From: Muraenolepis orangiensis
Taxonomy: Eukaryota > Chordata > Actinopteri > Gadiformes > Muraenolepididae
DNA: 64,000 bases
Direction of reading: 5' to 3'
NCBI GenBank assembly: GCA_027704905.1
Contig: CM051005.1
Span: 18,386,777-18,450,776 of the forward strand
The notes under the pieces were generated by a model that ran no database searches, had not been told where the DNA came from, and worked only from the letters and a program-made list of their open reading frames with translations. Shown one piece after another: positions 13,103 to 63,511 of the stretch. The number at the start of each line of letters is the position of its first letter. Position 1 is the stretch's first letter. The translations under genes were made by a program, and so were the position numbers.

Positions 13103-13345
13103 GTGTGTGTGTGTGGTTATGTGTTTGCGTATGCATGCGGCATCCACCAGATCTCTAGCGATTACCGCCAGCCTAATAAGTTGAAAGTGAAAGCTAACGA
13201 CGCTACCCCGTCGCGCCACCAGCGATTAACGGCTAACTTTGTTAGCTTAATAATAAGCACTAAGCCGACACTGCGCACACACAGCGTTAAGCTACAGCAT
13301 CGCAGCGGCTACGTTATCTGAAGATCCCTTTTAAACGGGATTAGG
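12721..13345. other. Intergenic with a (GT)n block at 13064-13114
   Basis: Includes a G-run (12844-12855) and a GT block broken by TATG. No gene was recognised. Confidence 0.5.
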
Positions 13346-13388
13346 CTCAGACCCAAAAGACAACAGCCAGTTGTCTTTTGGGTCTGAG
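13346..13388. repeat. Perfect 19-bp palindrome with 5-nt loop
   Basis: CTCAGACCCAAAAGACAAC at 13346-13364, loop AGCCA, and the exact inverse at 13370-13388. No terminator context exists here, so it is reported as a stem-loop or cruciform-forming repeat. Confidence 0.95.
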
Positions 13389-13389
13389 G

Positions 13390-13916
13390 TCTGCTGAGTA
13401 TCATTGGTTGGAACGGCGGTGATTTGATTGAAACATAACGTTGTAGAGGACCACGCAGTGCACCATGAGGGAGTACAGGCCAGAACAAAAACCCTTCAGT
13501 TGAAGATCATGCATTGATCTGAGCTTCGATGATGATGATGATATTATGCGTTCAAACAAACCCTGCCCCTTTCAAAAGAATAACAACGATTTCATTAAAC
13601 GTATATATATATATATTTCTAATTCTAAACATATTTCATGACAAAATGTCGAAATCTTCCGGGTTCAATTCCCACCCCAAACTAACCTGTGGGTTTAACC
13701 CACTGGCTTCTTAAGGACTGACCTGAGTTCACCGCAAATTCACGCGCTTTTGGATTATAAAGTGTCTACTAAGTGACTGCCAAATACTAAATACTACGAA
13801 ACCGAATCGGAATCTTTTCATATGGTCGAATGAGGATGGAGGGTAGTCCCTCATGGTGGGTTTCTGAGACCTTCTGGACCACGGTGGTCGCGTTCACACC
13901 TGCCGAGGGACCACCT
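13390..13916. other. Intergenic, nothing recognised
   Basis: Single-copy-looking AT-rich sequence. No exon with known homology. Confidence 0.45.
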
Positions 13917-14487
13917 GAGAGGGACAGACAGGAGAGGAACCCTGTCGTGAGAGGGACAGACAGGAGAGGAACCCTGCCGTGAGAGGGACAGACAGGAGAG
14001 GAACCCTGCTGTGAGAGGGACAGACAGGAGAGGAACCTCGCGTGAGAGAGACAGACAGGAGAGGAACCCTGCCGTGAGAGAGACAGACAGGAGAGGAACC
14101 CTGCCGTGAGAGAGAGAGACAGCAGAGGAACCCTGCCGTGAGAGAGAGAGACAGCAGAGGAACCCTGCCGTGAGAGAGAGAGAGACAGCAGAGGAACCCT
14201 GCCGTGAGAGAGAGAGACAGCAGAGGAACCCTGCCGTGAGAGAGACAGACAGGAGAGGAACCCTGCCGTGAGAGGGACAGACAGCAGAGGAACCCTGCCG
14301 TGAGAGGGACAGACAGGAGAGGAACCTCGCATGAGAGAGACAGACAGGAGAGGAACCCTGCCATGAGAGAGACAGACAGGAGAGGAACCCTGCCGTGAGA
14401 GGGACAGACAGGAGAGGAACCTCGCGTGAGAGAGACAGACAGGAGAGGAACCCTGCCGTGAGAGAGACAGACAGGAGAGGAACCCTG
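13917..14487. repeat. 32-bp minisatellite, 18 copies
   Basis: The unit begins GAGAGGGACAGACAGGAGAG and ends AACCCTGCCGT. I counted 18 copies. Variants include GAGAGAGAGAGACAGCAG in copies 7-10 and a 1-bp-shorter AACCTCGC form in copies 4, 13 and 16. Variants are clustered, as expected from unequal exchange or slippage. On the minus strand the array is open in two frames (Leu/Ser-rich), which follows from composition and is not taken as a gene. Confidence 0.95.
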
Positions 14488-14499
14488 CCCTGAACATGT

Positions 14500-15310
14500 T
14501 GGAGGGGTCACAGGGAGAGAAAAGGAGGAAGCAGAAGGGTCTTCTGGTAGGTTGGAGGAAGTGGCCCGGGGTCCGGTTTTAGACCACAGCTATTCGCACG
14601 TCGTATCCCGGCTTGGGAACCGCGGTCTGGTATGTGGGGACGATGGACGGACGCACGCACACACACACTCAGACACCTGGAGCCGTGCTCTCAGAGTCAG
14701 CTCTTGTTCACTTACACCCCAACCCAACCCAACCAACGTCCCGTCCCGTCCCCCCCAGTCCCATCCCGTCCCCCCCAGTCCCGTCCCCGCCGTCTGTCCC
14801 GTCTCAAGAAAATTGCGGAGAAATGTGTTGAAGACAAGTTTTAAATAAATAAAAATATTCAGAAATTGAGAGACATAAAAACCTCCAAATTACATAATAC
14901 AACACGCTACGTTCATGTGAGCCAGTTGGCAACATGTACTGTATTGTACATGTTGTATACATGCTGAATTGTACTAAGGGCTCACTTAAGTCACCTCACC
15001 TGTGACCTGTTCACTTTCTGATGCTAAAAAATATTACGTTTTTGGCTTTTGTTTTTCGGTTTGTTTTTCTTGTTTTTGTAGCCAAAAGTGGTCCTGGTTG
15101 CGAGTTGGGTGAGAAAACTTCTCGGAAGGTAAAGGAGGAGGAGGAGGAGGAGGAGCACCTGAGGAGGTGCTTGGAGGAGGAGGAAGAAGACAGTCGGCCA
15201 TTGGCTGATGTTTTTTCCGAAATCCGGAGAACCAGTCAGTGAGTGCATTCGGGTGAGAGACTTTGGCCGGATGAAACGGCAACGTCCATGTTGATGGAAC
15301 AGACCATTTT
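14500..15310. other. Intergenic with CCCGTCC repeats and a GAG/GGA-rich tract
   Basis: Short CCCGTCCC/CCCCAGTCC repeats at about 14738-14795. A plus-strand frame at 15021-15242 with a Glu run (15135-15155) has no recognised domain and no clear splice borders. Confidence 0.45.
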
Positions 15311-15313
15311 TAT

Positions 15314-15317
<4 letters not shown>

Positions 15318-15362
<45 letters not shown>
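15318..15362. repeat. (GT)n microsatellite
   Basis: A pure GT run of about 44 bp. Confidence 0.9.
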
Positions 15363-15363
<1 letters not shown>

Positions 15364-15592
15364 TACAGGTTGGGGCCACGTTTCAGGGTAAAGTCAATAC
15401 TTTCCCGTTTTTGGGGTTTCCTGTGAGGCAAGCCTGAATGACCTAAACAGGCACCAATTAAAATGTGCCAAGAAACTGTGGAGAAAGTTCCGGCAAAGAT
15501 TGTCTGGAGTTAGGGCTGTGCTGTTTCCTCTGTGGTCCCCTGGTCTATATTTATAAGCCCATTCATTCATCTGGGATTGAATGATCCAGACG

Positions 15593-15623
<31 letters not shown>

Positions 15624-16180
15624 TTTGAAAGTCAAGTTTGTTTTAAGATCATGATATGAGTTGGACATTCATTCATTGCACTCGTACAACAAAATGTGTA
15701 GCAATCGTCATGGTCACTCACTACACACACTACATACAGCAGCAATTGAAAAATATAAATAAATTAAAAACTAAACTTAAAAATTTAAATAAAAAAATGT
15801 AAATAGCCAAATATGACCAAATCATAGAATGCTCCTTTCCAGTCCTGAACAGAATTGTAAATTTTCAATTTTAAATGTAAAATTGTCAAACACATCAAAC
15901 GCAGCACTCATACCAGGCGGCCATTGTGAAATCTAAGATGTGAAATCCACTCGACCACATGAGAGAAATGCACAGTCAAGGCCTGTCAGCAGGACATTGT
16001 GGCCCCATGAGGCCCCATGGAAACAGCGTGTAAAGACCCACAGACGACCGTCTGAGATTGATGGAGATGTCCTCAGAACCAGCTGCTCTCTTCTGTCGAT
16101 TGACATTAAGTTCTTAATGCCAGTACAGTATACGCCCCTAGAGACGTACAGGATAAACACAGGCATGCATGCGTGTGTAT
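15363..16180. other. Intergenic, nothing recognised
   Basis: A short CT run at 15594-15614 and AT-rich sequence. No gene was recognised. Confidence 0.5.
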
Positions 16181-16456
<276 letters not shown>

Positions 16457-17053
16457 TATACGCACGCTCAGTGTTTACACAGTGTATGATGAAGTGTGTG
16501 TATATATATACGGTGCCATGTGTTTCAACATTCAATTGGATTCTTCTCAGAAACGTTCCTTATTTTCTAACGCCCTGTTAGAAACATGGATGACGCTTGT
16601 AGACTCATCTCTGCTCTGCCCGCCCACGTAATGTAATAAACTAACCAGCAACAAAAAAACCTAAATCACTTCCTGTTTGTTCTCCTCTCTCCATCTCCCT
16701 CTTCATCAAGTTTATTTTTCTGAGAAAGAAGACACAATTAAGAATTAAGAAGAATGAAAGAAAGACAGTTAGAAAGGGAAAGGGGGGGAAAGAAAGGAAG
16801 GAAAGAATGAATGAAATTAAAAATGAAGAAGAGAGAAAGAAAAATAATCAAGAAAAGTGGAGAGAACACTGCAGTCTAGACTATTTGGTTTATTTGTTGT
16901 TCTACTGCTTCGGGCATCGGGGTTCAGAGTAACGCAGCAGGGGGCAGTAGACAGTGTTAGCTCAATGCTAACACGGTGGACAGAAAGCCCTGCTGTGCGC
17001 TGAGCGAGTTCTGTAAATAGATTAGCCGTGCGCCACAAGCAAATGTCTGGGTT

Positions 17054-17114
<61 letters not shown>

Positions 17115-17960
17115 TGTTTGCCTTGGACCGTATATCTGAGGGATAATCTGTAGGCCATCTGAGAAGCGAAAAGTGTGTGAGAGGCAGAGAGGAATTTTCT
17201 GACGATGGTCTGATATTGTTTGGGTTCAGTATTCAGGAGGTATTCTCAGTATGAAGAAGGGATTAAAATAACTTCAGACTTTGAAATATGTCCCTGTTAT
17301 CTCTGTGTCATAGACGTCAGAAATAGACATAAGATAGACATAAAACACAGCTTCTTTGAATATATATATATATATATAAATTAAGATATTTTATAAATGA
17401 TACTACTAATGGAAGTTTATAATTTTAAATTATAATTATTATAAATAAATAAATAAATAAAATAAATATATATATATATATAATGTGCAATGTGAAATTA
17501 CATTTTACGAAAAGTAAATATTAATATATGGGATAGTAAGAAATATAAGAAACAAGTAATCTCAATAAATAATTAGTTCTAACGATTATAAGAGCACTAA
17601 TGATAATTCCAAACACCTGTATGTTTGGCTCATCCCAGCAAGCATTCTGTTTATTTCAACTACTTCCACCACATATATACCGGACAGTAGTTAGTACTAT
17701 GATTGTCAAAAGGAGTTAGTACTACGCTTGTCAAATTGTGTACACGTATACATATAACGTTTCACGACTGGTCATGTGTGACTCCCGGGTAGGTCGTGAA
17801 CCGGGGGCCCGGTCCCCCGGAATGAGGGGCCCGGCGGTTTGGGGGGTGTCAGTGTGTTTACCACATAGCTGACATTGTTGAAGGGTTGTGGCTGGGAGCC
17901 TGCGGTCCCCGAAAGAACATACTGAGGGCCCCAGATAGGTGGTCAGGAGAGAGAAGAGAG
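16457..17960. other. Intergenic with GAAA-rich, (CA)n and AT-rich patches
   Basis: GAAA/GGAAA-rich at about 16720-16860, (CA)n at 17058-17112, and AT-rich TATATA and AAATAA patches at 17360-17485. No gene was recognised. Confidence 0.5.
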
Positions 17961-17976
17961 ACACCCGGATACACTG

Positions 17977-17982
17977 AGGGAG

Positions 17983-18045
<63 letters not shown>

Positions 18046-18330
18046 CAGAGGGCCACAGAGAGGTGGTCAGCAGGGAGTAGAGAGACACCCGATACAGAGA
18101 GAGAAACCGAAAGACAGAGGAGGTAGAAGGTAGTGGTGGTGGTGAGGAGAGAAATAATCAGAGACAGAGAGACAGCAAAAGACAGAAAGGGCGAGAGAGA
18201 GAAAGACAGAGAGCGAGAGAGAGGGGGTGACATAATGAGAGGGATAGAGATGGGCGGGACCAAGAGGGATAGAAGAGAGAGTGGGAAGAGGGAGACAAGA
18301 GAAAGCAGTGAGTCGGGACAATAGTCGCCT
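17977..18330. repeat. (GA)n core with degenerate GA/ACAGA flank
   Basis: A pure GA core at about 17983-18042, then 280 bp of GAGACAGA-like purine-rich sequence. A second GA run lies at 18490-18532. Confidence 0.85.
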
Positions 18331-18489
18331 GTATTTTAGTCTGTAGGAGAGTATTCTGTTCCACTTGCCACAGTGCAACAGTCTACAGCCCGGCTATTTC
18401 CAGAGAGCCAGGACTATAATCAAGACAACTTTGGCTCAGCCACTGTTGTACACAACCCTATGTTGTATGGGATGAAGTGGGGGAAAGAG

Positions 18490-18537
<48 letters not shown>

Positions 18538-18807
18538 TGTGTGTGTCTTGTGTGGTTCGTTGCCGAGTATGTGAGTGAGTCTAAATGTATGCGAGTGCAA
18601 CTGAATATGAAAAACTATCATGGCTAACAAGATAAGCTTTTACCGAGCAAAGCCAGACTTTCAGAACAACAGAATTGGGGGTTGAACCTTTCCTTGGAAA
18701 AATACTTTTTCTTGTTTCTTGAAATGCATTCAATAAAATGGTACTGTAGTTTTGTAATTGGCATGTTGTTCTCTGTATGCTATTGTATTTGTTGTTGTTC
18801 TTGGCAG

Positions 18808-18872
18808 ATATCATGCACCACAACCGTATTATGTGACATCAAATTGGACCCCAAAAAACTGAAAAGGCCACA

Positions 18873-18891
<19 letters not shown>
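18808..18891 (+). CDS. kank4: kank4 exon with start codon (5' UTR plus 19 coding nt)
   Basis: The acceptor TTGGCAG ends at 18807 and the donor GTAAAA begins at 18892. The ATG at 18873 is followed directly by a second ATG. The coding part ends in phase 1 (TAT G) and joins GA of the next exon to make Gly. Upstream non-coding exons and the promoter were not identified. Confidence 0.8.
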
Positions 18892-26456
<7,565 letters not shown>

Positions 26457-27700
26457 ACGCACCACCACCGCCGCCAGACGGACGGACGGACGGAACACAG
26501 GACCCAGAGCCGAACCGGTCGTTTGTCACCCCGCCGCCCTGCAACACCAGCGTTTATACTGATGGATTCTCGATATGCAGGATTAATTATTATGATTATT
26601 ATTATTATTATTATTATTATAGCCTGGCTCGCGCTGCTGATCGTTTACAGGAAGAAGGAAGACATGCGTTTCATGTGTTGCTTTTGTTTTGAAGATGGTA
26701 CTTAATTAATCCCAGAGTGGGGGGGGGATTCTAAGTTATTATGCAATGAGGAATGATGTGCAAAACATTATGTTAACTGCCATACTTTGTCTATACGTAT
26801 GTAATCTCAGATCAGCGTTTTGAATAAGATGTAAACATGTATGGTAGCTAGCTATAAGCTATCCCAGCATGGGTCAAGGTTATTTTATCTATATATATTT
26901 TTGTTTGTTGTTGCACCAAAACGGTCCGGAAGATGGCGCTGCTTCGCTGTATTCAAGCCACTCGAACCGCGTCTATAACGGTTTTGGACAACTGGAAATA
27001 TTGAGCCTAGCCAAAAGATTAAATGTAATCCCTTTAGAGTGTGACAAACAATTAAAGTCACGAAAATCACTGCGTTGTATTGATGCAACTGCAGAGAGAC
27101 AAAACTCAAACAATAAAAACCAACAATAACAACAAACTACACATTTAAAGAGTCGAGTGACGGTCTCAGTTCCCCAAGTCCCTCAGGGAAGTTTAACGAG
27201 ATGGATATCGTTATAGTTTCTTATATTTATTACTGCTTTTATAATTCTGTGTCATTCACTATTCAAAGCCACCTGGGTTTTATATTTATTTTGCATTTGT
27301 CATTAACACAATCCGTTAATTGAACTACATATCCGATTTGCATGCCTGTGTGTTACCGTTAAACTTTTTGCTCTGTATATTTATCGTTGATGTAAACACA
27401 CATTGAGGATGGATCCTGGCCTGCATGACACGACGTAGACAGCACCCTGGTAGAAACTAATGTATTGACGCCCCAAGAAGCTCAACAGAGAGCTTTAGGT
27501 GTAATACTAATAATGACCATTGGTTTATACCAGAGGCAGGCTTTTGTCTGTTAACTAGTAACATCAACCAGTGTATATTAATATTAATTCTGTTCTGATG
27601 AATCAAAGCCATAAAGAGGTTCCCACCATATCATCGTCCGGAGTATGTCATTGTAAGAATAAATGATATAGTATATGCAGGTCTATGAAATAAAAACATA
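26457..27700 (+). other. Probable kank4 3' UTR with candidate poly(A) signals
   Basis: No coding sequence was recognised after the stop. AATAAA occurs at 27112, 27658 and 27689, and any of these could end the transcript. A short (TTA)n lies at 26590-26620. Confidence 0.45.
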
Positions 27701-28525
27701 TAAAGATATACCTTCAACATACTATTCGTGCAGTCTTATTCTAAAGAGATATACAAACAAAACTGCACACGTACAGAAATAGAACATGTCAATCAAATTT
27801 TATATATCAATATATAGAGAGATAGTCAAAGTAACATGACAAGGAAATCAACTGATGGAGCAGACGCGTTGGCGTCAGTGCAGAGGCTGGTTGAGCCTTC
27901 TGCAGCATCTCTACTGTCGTCATGGATACCAACGGTTCGGAACAGTAAACCAAAAAGGCTCAAATAAACTCAACAAACTCAGAATGTTTTTGAAACAACA
28001 AAGATGTGTTCACATATTCTGGGGAGAGAGGAAAGCAGTCACTTGTGACCAGGAAAAGTAAAGAGTTTTTTTCACAGAGGAATAAAAACAAATGAACAAA
28101 TAACAGTATACACGGTAAAATAACACAAACCACTTGAGAATAAATTACACTTTCTTACAATCAGGGGAAATCGCAGGGTTCAGTTTTTATACAAATAAAT
28201 TAATATAACTGTCAACACTTTTGGTTATCTACAATCCTTATGTACAGCTTCTCTTTTACAGATTTTTTGTATAATACATTATCAAAAACACATTCGCCAT
28301 AGGAAAACATATTTACAAATCAATGACTCTAAAATGATCCCCTTTAACATGTATCTCCATCATAACAGACATACAGTATAGTAAGCACGCACACACACGC
28401 ACACACACACACTTCAGAAGGCATTCTAATAGGGTTGTGCAACAGAGCTTACAAAATGGTTCAATATGGCTATGGGAGGAGCATCGTCACACACATGCAC
28501 TGTCATGAACACCCACACCCACACA
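27701..28525. other. Intergenic, nothing recognised
   Basis: AT-rich, no exon or RNA gene. It lies between the two convergent genes and may belong to either 3' UTR. Confidence 0.4.
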
Positions 28526-28528
28526 CTC

Positions 28529-28691
<163 letters not shown>

Positions 28692-28984
28692 TTCAACTTG
28701 GCCCCTGCAAAGTTCCCCTCAAGCTCGTCCTGCATCAAGAAGCTGATGTTAAGCTCCTGCTGTTAGCGGCCGGTGCTCAGACCAGGGACCTGTGGTTCTC
28801 TGGCCCTGTGTGTGACCATAGAGCTACAACAAAGCAGGCTCCTTCACTGTGTGTGTGTGTGAGTATGTGAATACGTTTGTGTGAGTGCCAACATATTTAT
28901 GTGTGTGTCCGGAATTACATTTGTGTGTGAGTGTGCGTGTGTGTGTCCGTGAATTCATTTGTGTGTGTGTGAGTGTGTCTGTGT

Positions 28985-29105
28985 TAATATGTTTGTATGT
29001 TAATGTTTTATAACTGCTGTCTGTCGTCGGGTATTGCAAATTTTTTTCACTCACTGCTTTATACTTGTGTAAACTGTGAAGTGACAATAAACTTGACTTG
29101 ACTTA
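28985..29105 (+). repeat. LINE 3' end with GACTT tail
   Basis: Ends GTGACAATAAACTTGACTTG, the short-tandem 3' tail typical of fish L2-type LINEs. It is 5' truncated. A (GT)n array follows at 29130-29187. Confidence 0.6.
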
Positions 29106-29126
29106 TGTTTGTGTGTGTGCAAAACA

Positions 29127-29188
<62 letters not shown>

Positions 29189-29189
29189 C

Positions 29190-29840
29190 GGCAAACGGCG
29201 CATGCTGCTTGTGGTCCTTTTCCCGAGGGGTTGCGTGCATGTGATCAAAGTGCACGTCGGACATCAGCACGGGCACCGTGGCGGCCACGGGCACCTACCT
29301 ACACCGATACGCCCTGTGTGTGTGGGCACACGCAACCGCTCAACCCATCACAGAAGAAGAACAGGAATACAAAAGCACGAAACATACGCAGACGAGGATG
29401 CCTTCCAAAAAAAATACGGTTCGAAGAAAAACGGTCCCGCTTCCTTCGAGGTCCGGGAAAACAATGCAGGACCTCTCGTGGGAAAAAGTTCACCATCTTA
29501 CCTCCTTCGTATTCTTCTTCTTCTTCTTGTTGTTCCAGATCACCGGATCGTTCTCATATCTCATATTATATATCGCTGCACAACTACAAAAACAAAACAA
29601 AGCCAAACGGGTCGCCTTGATAACAAAAACGTCCGCTCTGCCTGAGGTATGAAGGTTTGAGCAATCTCACGTCAGCCTCCCCCCGGTGTGTACAGCTTCG
29701 GGAGAACACTCCCCCCCCCCCCCCCTCACGCCTGTGGCCACATCGCGAAGTCACAACGACAAATCCAAAATACACAAAAAACGGTGAGTTAAACAGTCTA
29801 AACAGTCTGAAGTGAAGACGACGGCGATATGTCCATTATA
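29190..29840. other. Intergenic, nothing firmly recognised
   Basis: Several open frames of 60-180 codons overlap on both strands. None shows a domain I can name. A C run (29709-29725) is present. Confidence 0.4.
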
Positions 29841-29847
29841 AAAAAAA

Positions 29848-30051
29848 GGGACCTTTGCCTGGACGAGTTTGACGTCTTCATGGACATGGTGAACCGCAGG
29901 ATCTCAATGGACATGATGCTGAAAAATTGCCAAGGCCCAGCGCTTCCGGCAGGTCATCTTCCTGACCCCACAGAGCATGAGCTTGCTTCCTAAAAAAGAC
30001 TGGATCCGTATCCTGCAGATGAAGAATCCCCAAGAAGACCAAGCAGTTTGA
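29848..30051 (+). pseudogene. SMC6 C-terminal fragment
   Basis: The frame reads CLDEFDVFMDMVNRRISMDM, then, after a 1-nt shift in an A run at about 29922-29926, AQRFRQVIFLTPQSMS and WIRILQMKNP, ending at TGA 30049-30051. This matches the end of the SMC6 ATPase head (Walker B/D-loop side and the conserved ILLTPQSMSSL). SMC6 is part of the SMC5/6 DNA-repair complex. No upstream SMC6 sequence and no flanking splice sites are convincing, so it is read as a broken retrocopy or translocated end of the gene. Confidence 0.72.
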
Positions 30052-30332
30052 ATGTTGTTAGATGTTGTTGGATGATGTTGGATGATGTTGTGTGAGTGGT
30101 AGACATGGTACCGAGCCATGCGTTTGGCGTTGGTTCTGGTTCCCGCAAGGAGTTCTTGAGTTCTGAGTCACACAGAATTCCAGTGTTCCGTGGCGTAACG
30201 CTTCTGTTCTGCGATATCAATTACAAAGAAACGACAACAAACAACAACAAACATCTTTGTCCTCCTAGAAACCTTAGCCTGAGTGACCTCTGACCTCGCG
30301 ACGTCAGTCCTGACACCAGTCGACCCATCGGG

Positions 30333-60513
<30,181 letters not shown>

Positions 60514-60514
60514 C

Positions 60515-61789
60515 TGGAGGGAGCCGTAGCAGAGGGACACATTAAGTTACAATACAGTCAGTGTTACGTTATCCATTCATCAGCGGATTTGTCTTAGCAC
60601 AAGAAACACATATCCACTCAGGGTCGTGTCGGAGGGGGAGAGAGTTTATTACAGACATGCGCTGTACACGGTCACTTCAGGGGTCCGCACAGGGACTAAC
60701 AACCGTCCAATTAAATGCCTGTAAACGAGGCTGCATAACACACAATACACTATGTTCAAAGTACAGTGTGCAGACGCTTTTATCCAAAGCCACTTACAAT
60801 AAGTGCATTCAATATACAGTAGGTAGGCAAGAGAAGTACCTAGTCGCCAGGATTCATAAGGGCACTTCCTTCCTAACAAGCCTCACAACAGCGGAACCAG
60901 TACTCAGGCAAAAGTATGTAAGTAAGTTGGCTAACAATAGAGCTAACAATTGGCTAACAATGGAGCAGACAATGGAGCTAACGAGACACTGTGTGCTAAG
61001 AAGAAGGGTCAGGGTAGTGCTTCCTGCAGATCTGGGCAGCGACTCTGCTGACACAAATAGATAATAATAATAATAATAATAATAATAAGTAAATATCCAC
61101 TGTCATATCATTTGAGTCGATTTCATTCTTGCTCAGAGTAAACACTGAAGTGAAGCGGAATTGGTACACATTTACAAATGCATTTCCATCTAAAGTGACT
61201 GACAGCGGATGACGCACTGCAAACAAATGTATATTTTGTGTATTTAGTGGTTTCGTCTAGGATGCCTTGCTTGATGGATGCATTAGAGATGACATCAGGG
61301 ATGGAACCCACAACCTTTGACCACATCATCCTGCTGTCCTCTACTTTCAGTTATGGAGCGACTTGCGCTGAAAATGCTCACAAAAACATTTGAATATTAA
61401 CTAAACCAACCAAAAAAGTATTGAAAAGCATGAAATGCTGAAAGCATTCCTGGTGAACTGAAGTTTGTTTGCTTGAATGAGAGTCTTTGACTTAAGTTTG
61501 AGCCTCGAGCATATGACTGCTGATGTGCTAAATCGTGAAGGCATTTCTAAACAGTAATATGAGGGAATTCCTTCGGAGTCCACTACGCCATCACTCATTG
61601 GTTCAGAACCTTGTGCCACCCTGTCCCTGATGAGAAGGTGATATGAGCTGCCATGCTAGAAACAACCACAGCGCCCGTGTCACTTCCTGTCACACGCAGA
61701 TGCCAATGGTTCAGAAGATTAATTTCTCTTCTCGGCGAGCAGAGAAATATTGCATCAGAATTTAATTTGTTTTTATCAGTGTGGGATAT

Positions 61790-61838
<49 letters not shown>

Positions 61839-62019
61839 CTATATCAAATGTGTGATATAACCATATGAGCTGAGATGCTGGTATCAGATGTGTATGTGAG
61901 AGTGTGTGTGCGCGCGTGTGTGTGTGCATGTGGACCTGGAGGGAGGTGCTATCACCTCTCGATTCTGAGTGTTCGCCTGTGGAGGAAAAAATAGAAGTCG
62001 CAGCTAGAGGCCGTGACAG

Positions 62020-62056
<37 letters not shown>

Positions 62057-63500
62057 CTCTCTCTCTCTCGCTCTCTCTCTCTCTCGCTCTCTCTCTCTCT
62101 TAAACCCCTTCCTATCTCTCTCATCCAATAACATCTGCTGAGGCTGTTGTTGCAGAACCCAGCATTTTGATCATTACCGTGTCACAGTCCACATATTCTA
62201 GCTGTACAGGGTGACCAGCTGAATACAGTATATACAGCTCTCACAACATTGTGCGTGTGTGTTAAGGCTGCAGCGGCCGGCTGGCTGTGGTTTAGATCCA
62301 TCATCCACCGCAGAAGTGGAAGGCACAGAGAGGAGAGACAGGAGGAAGAAGAGGAAGAGGAGAGAGGGACTTTGAGATGAATATAATAATAATCCACAGG
62401 GTGTGTCGTTGTCTCCCCCCCCCCCCCCCGCCCGCCCGCCCTTGGCGCGGCCGCTACAGCTAGCTGCCTTCATTTTGACGTACGTCTCACCCTGACTCAG
62501 CGTATGGGGGGGAAAAACAATAGGTCAACAAAGGCAGCGGAACACCAGCCAACCAACAAAAGTCAGCTGAAGCAGAGCTACGTGTTGACAAAAAGTAGAT
62601 AGCGAATCGAGTGGATAGGGTAAGGGTTTAGGAGGGCATCTCGTCCAAGGGTACCTTACAGGTTGAATGCTGATGCTTGGGGGGGGAAATCGAACCAAAC
62701 ACCTTTTAGCTGGGAATCAAACATCGTAACCACTGCACTATTCTGCCAAATGAATGCCGTATAATGTTATTGACTGATTCTAGTCAAATCTCTTTCGCAA
62801 TGCAAACTACAACGTCTAAATTCCAAAAAATGCTAAACGCAATGATTAACCGATAATTTAACAGGACAGTGGTTGTCTTTAGGAAGCTGTTGAAAAGCTA
62901 TAATTAAAAAAGATACAATCCAAAAGCTTTCACGTTCACGTTCGTGCCAGCTAGCAAATATGAAAATGCGTTATTTTGCTAAATACCATCGTACTTAGCT
63001 GCACCATGTGTTAGCCGCAACCAAGCGTTTCATCTCCTACATCAGCGCCTCACAATCTTTTAATTTCACGGGTGGCGAGGGGTGAATTAATTACAGAATC
63101 ACACGTGATTTTATTAACACCATCGAGCGAAAAATAGAGCAGCAGTTCACATTCAGCTCAAAAGAGATTGTATTTATCAACGCTGTCAAACATACGCTCT
63201 CGCACACACTGTTGAAGAAATTGGTCTTTATGCCATCGATAGAATGCCATAAAATCTAAGCTAGCTGATGAGTACTTACATAGTATATATATATCTATAT
63301 ATATATATATAATATGATATATTCTGATGATATATGGACATATTCCTGTGGACCCAGAGGTTCTCCAGAAGACAAGGGGACATGGAGCAGTTGTTGAAGT
63401 CAATGTTCTGCAGGCCAACAGGATAAGAGGCAAACACTAACAGCCCCGACAAGAAGATAGTGTCTATTGGAACCAAATTGAACCCCAGAATGTTTTCCCC
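60515..63500. other. lrp8 5' intron sequence, no exon recognised
   Basis: No LA repeat, signal peptide or start exon was found. Contents are a 60768-60830 interspersed repeat (GACGCTTTTATCCAAAGCCA), (AAT)n at 61061-61087, (GA)n at 61792-61833, (CT)n with CG slips at 62024-62100, a C run at 62418-62430, a repeat at 62640-62750 and (TA)n at 63285-63311. Confidence 0.6.
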
Positions 63501-63511
63501 CACAACAGCCA

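Noticed and set aside
13787..14511. Leu/Ser-rich repeat proteins on the minus strand of the 32-bp array
   Set aside because: Two overlapping frames are both open because the unit lacks stops. Unit length is not a multiple of 3, so no stable repeat protein is implied.
15021..15242. 73-codon plus frame with Glu run
   Set aside because: Acidic run from (GGA)n. No domain and no supporting exon borders.
29103..29294. Minus-strand open stretch with SDVHFDHMHATPREKDHK
   Set aside because: About 35 residues look protein-like and end at a GT array, but no family was recognised and no splice donor follows. Left unassigned.
62182..62473. Leu/Phe-rich minus-strand frame that could be a signal peptide exon of lrp8
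   Set aside because: The hydrophobic stretch comes from a GGAAGAAGAGG purine tract. No LA repeat or consistent donor follows.
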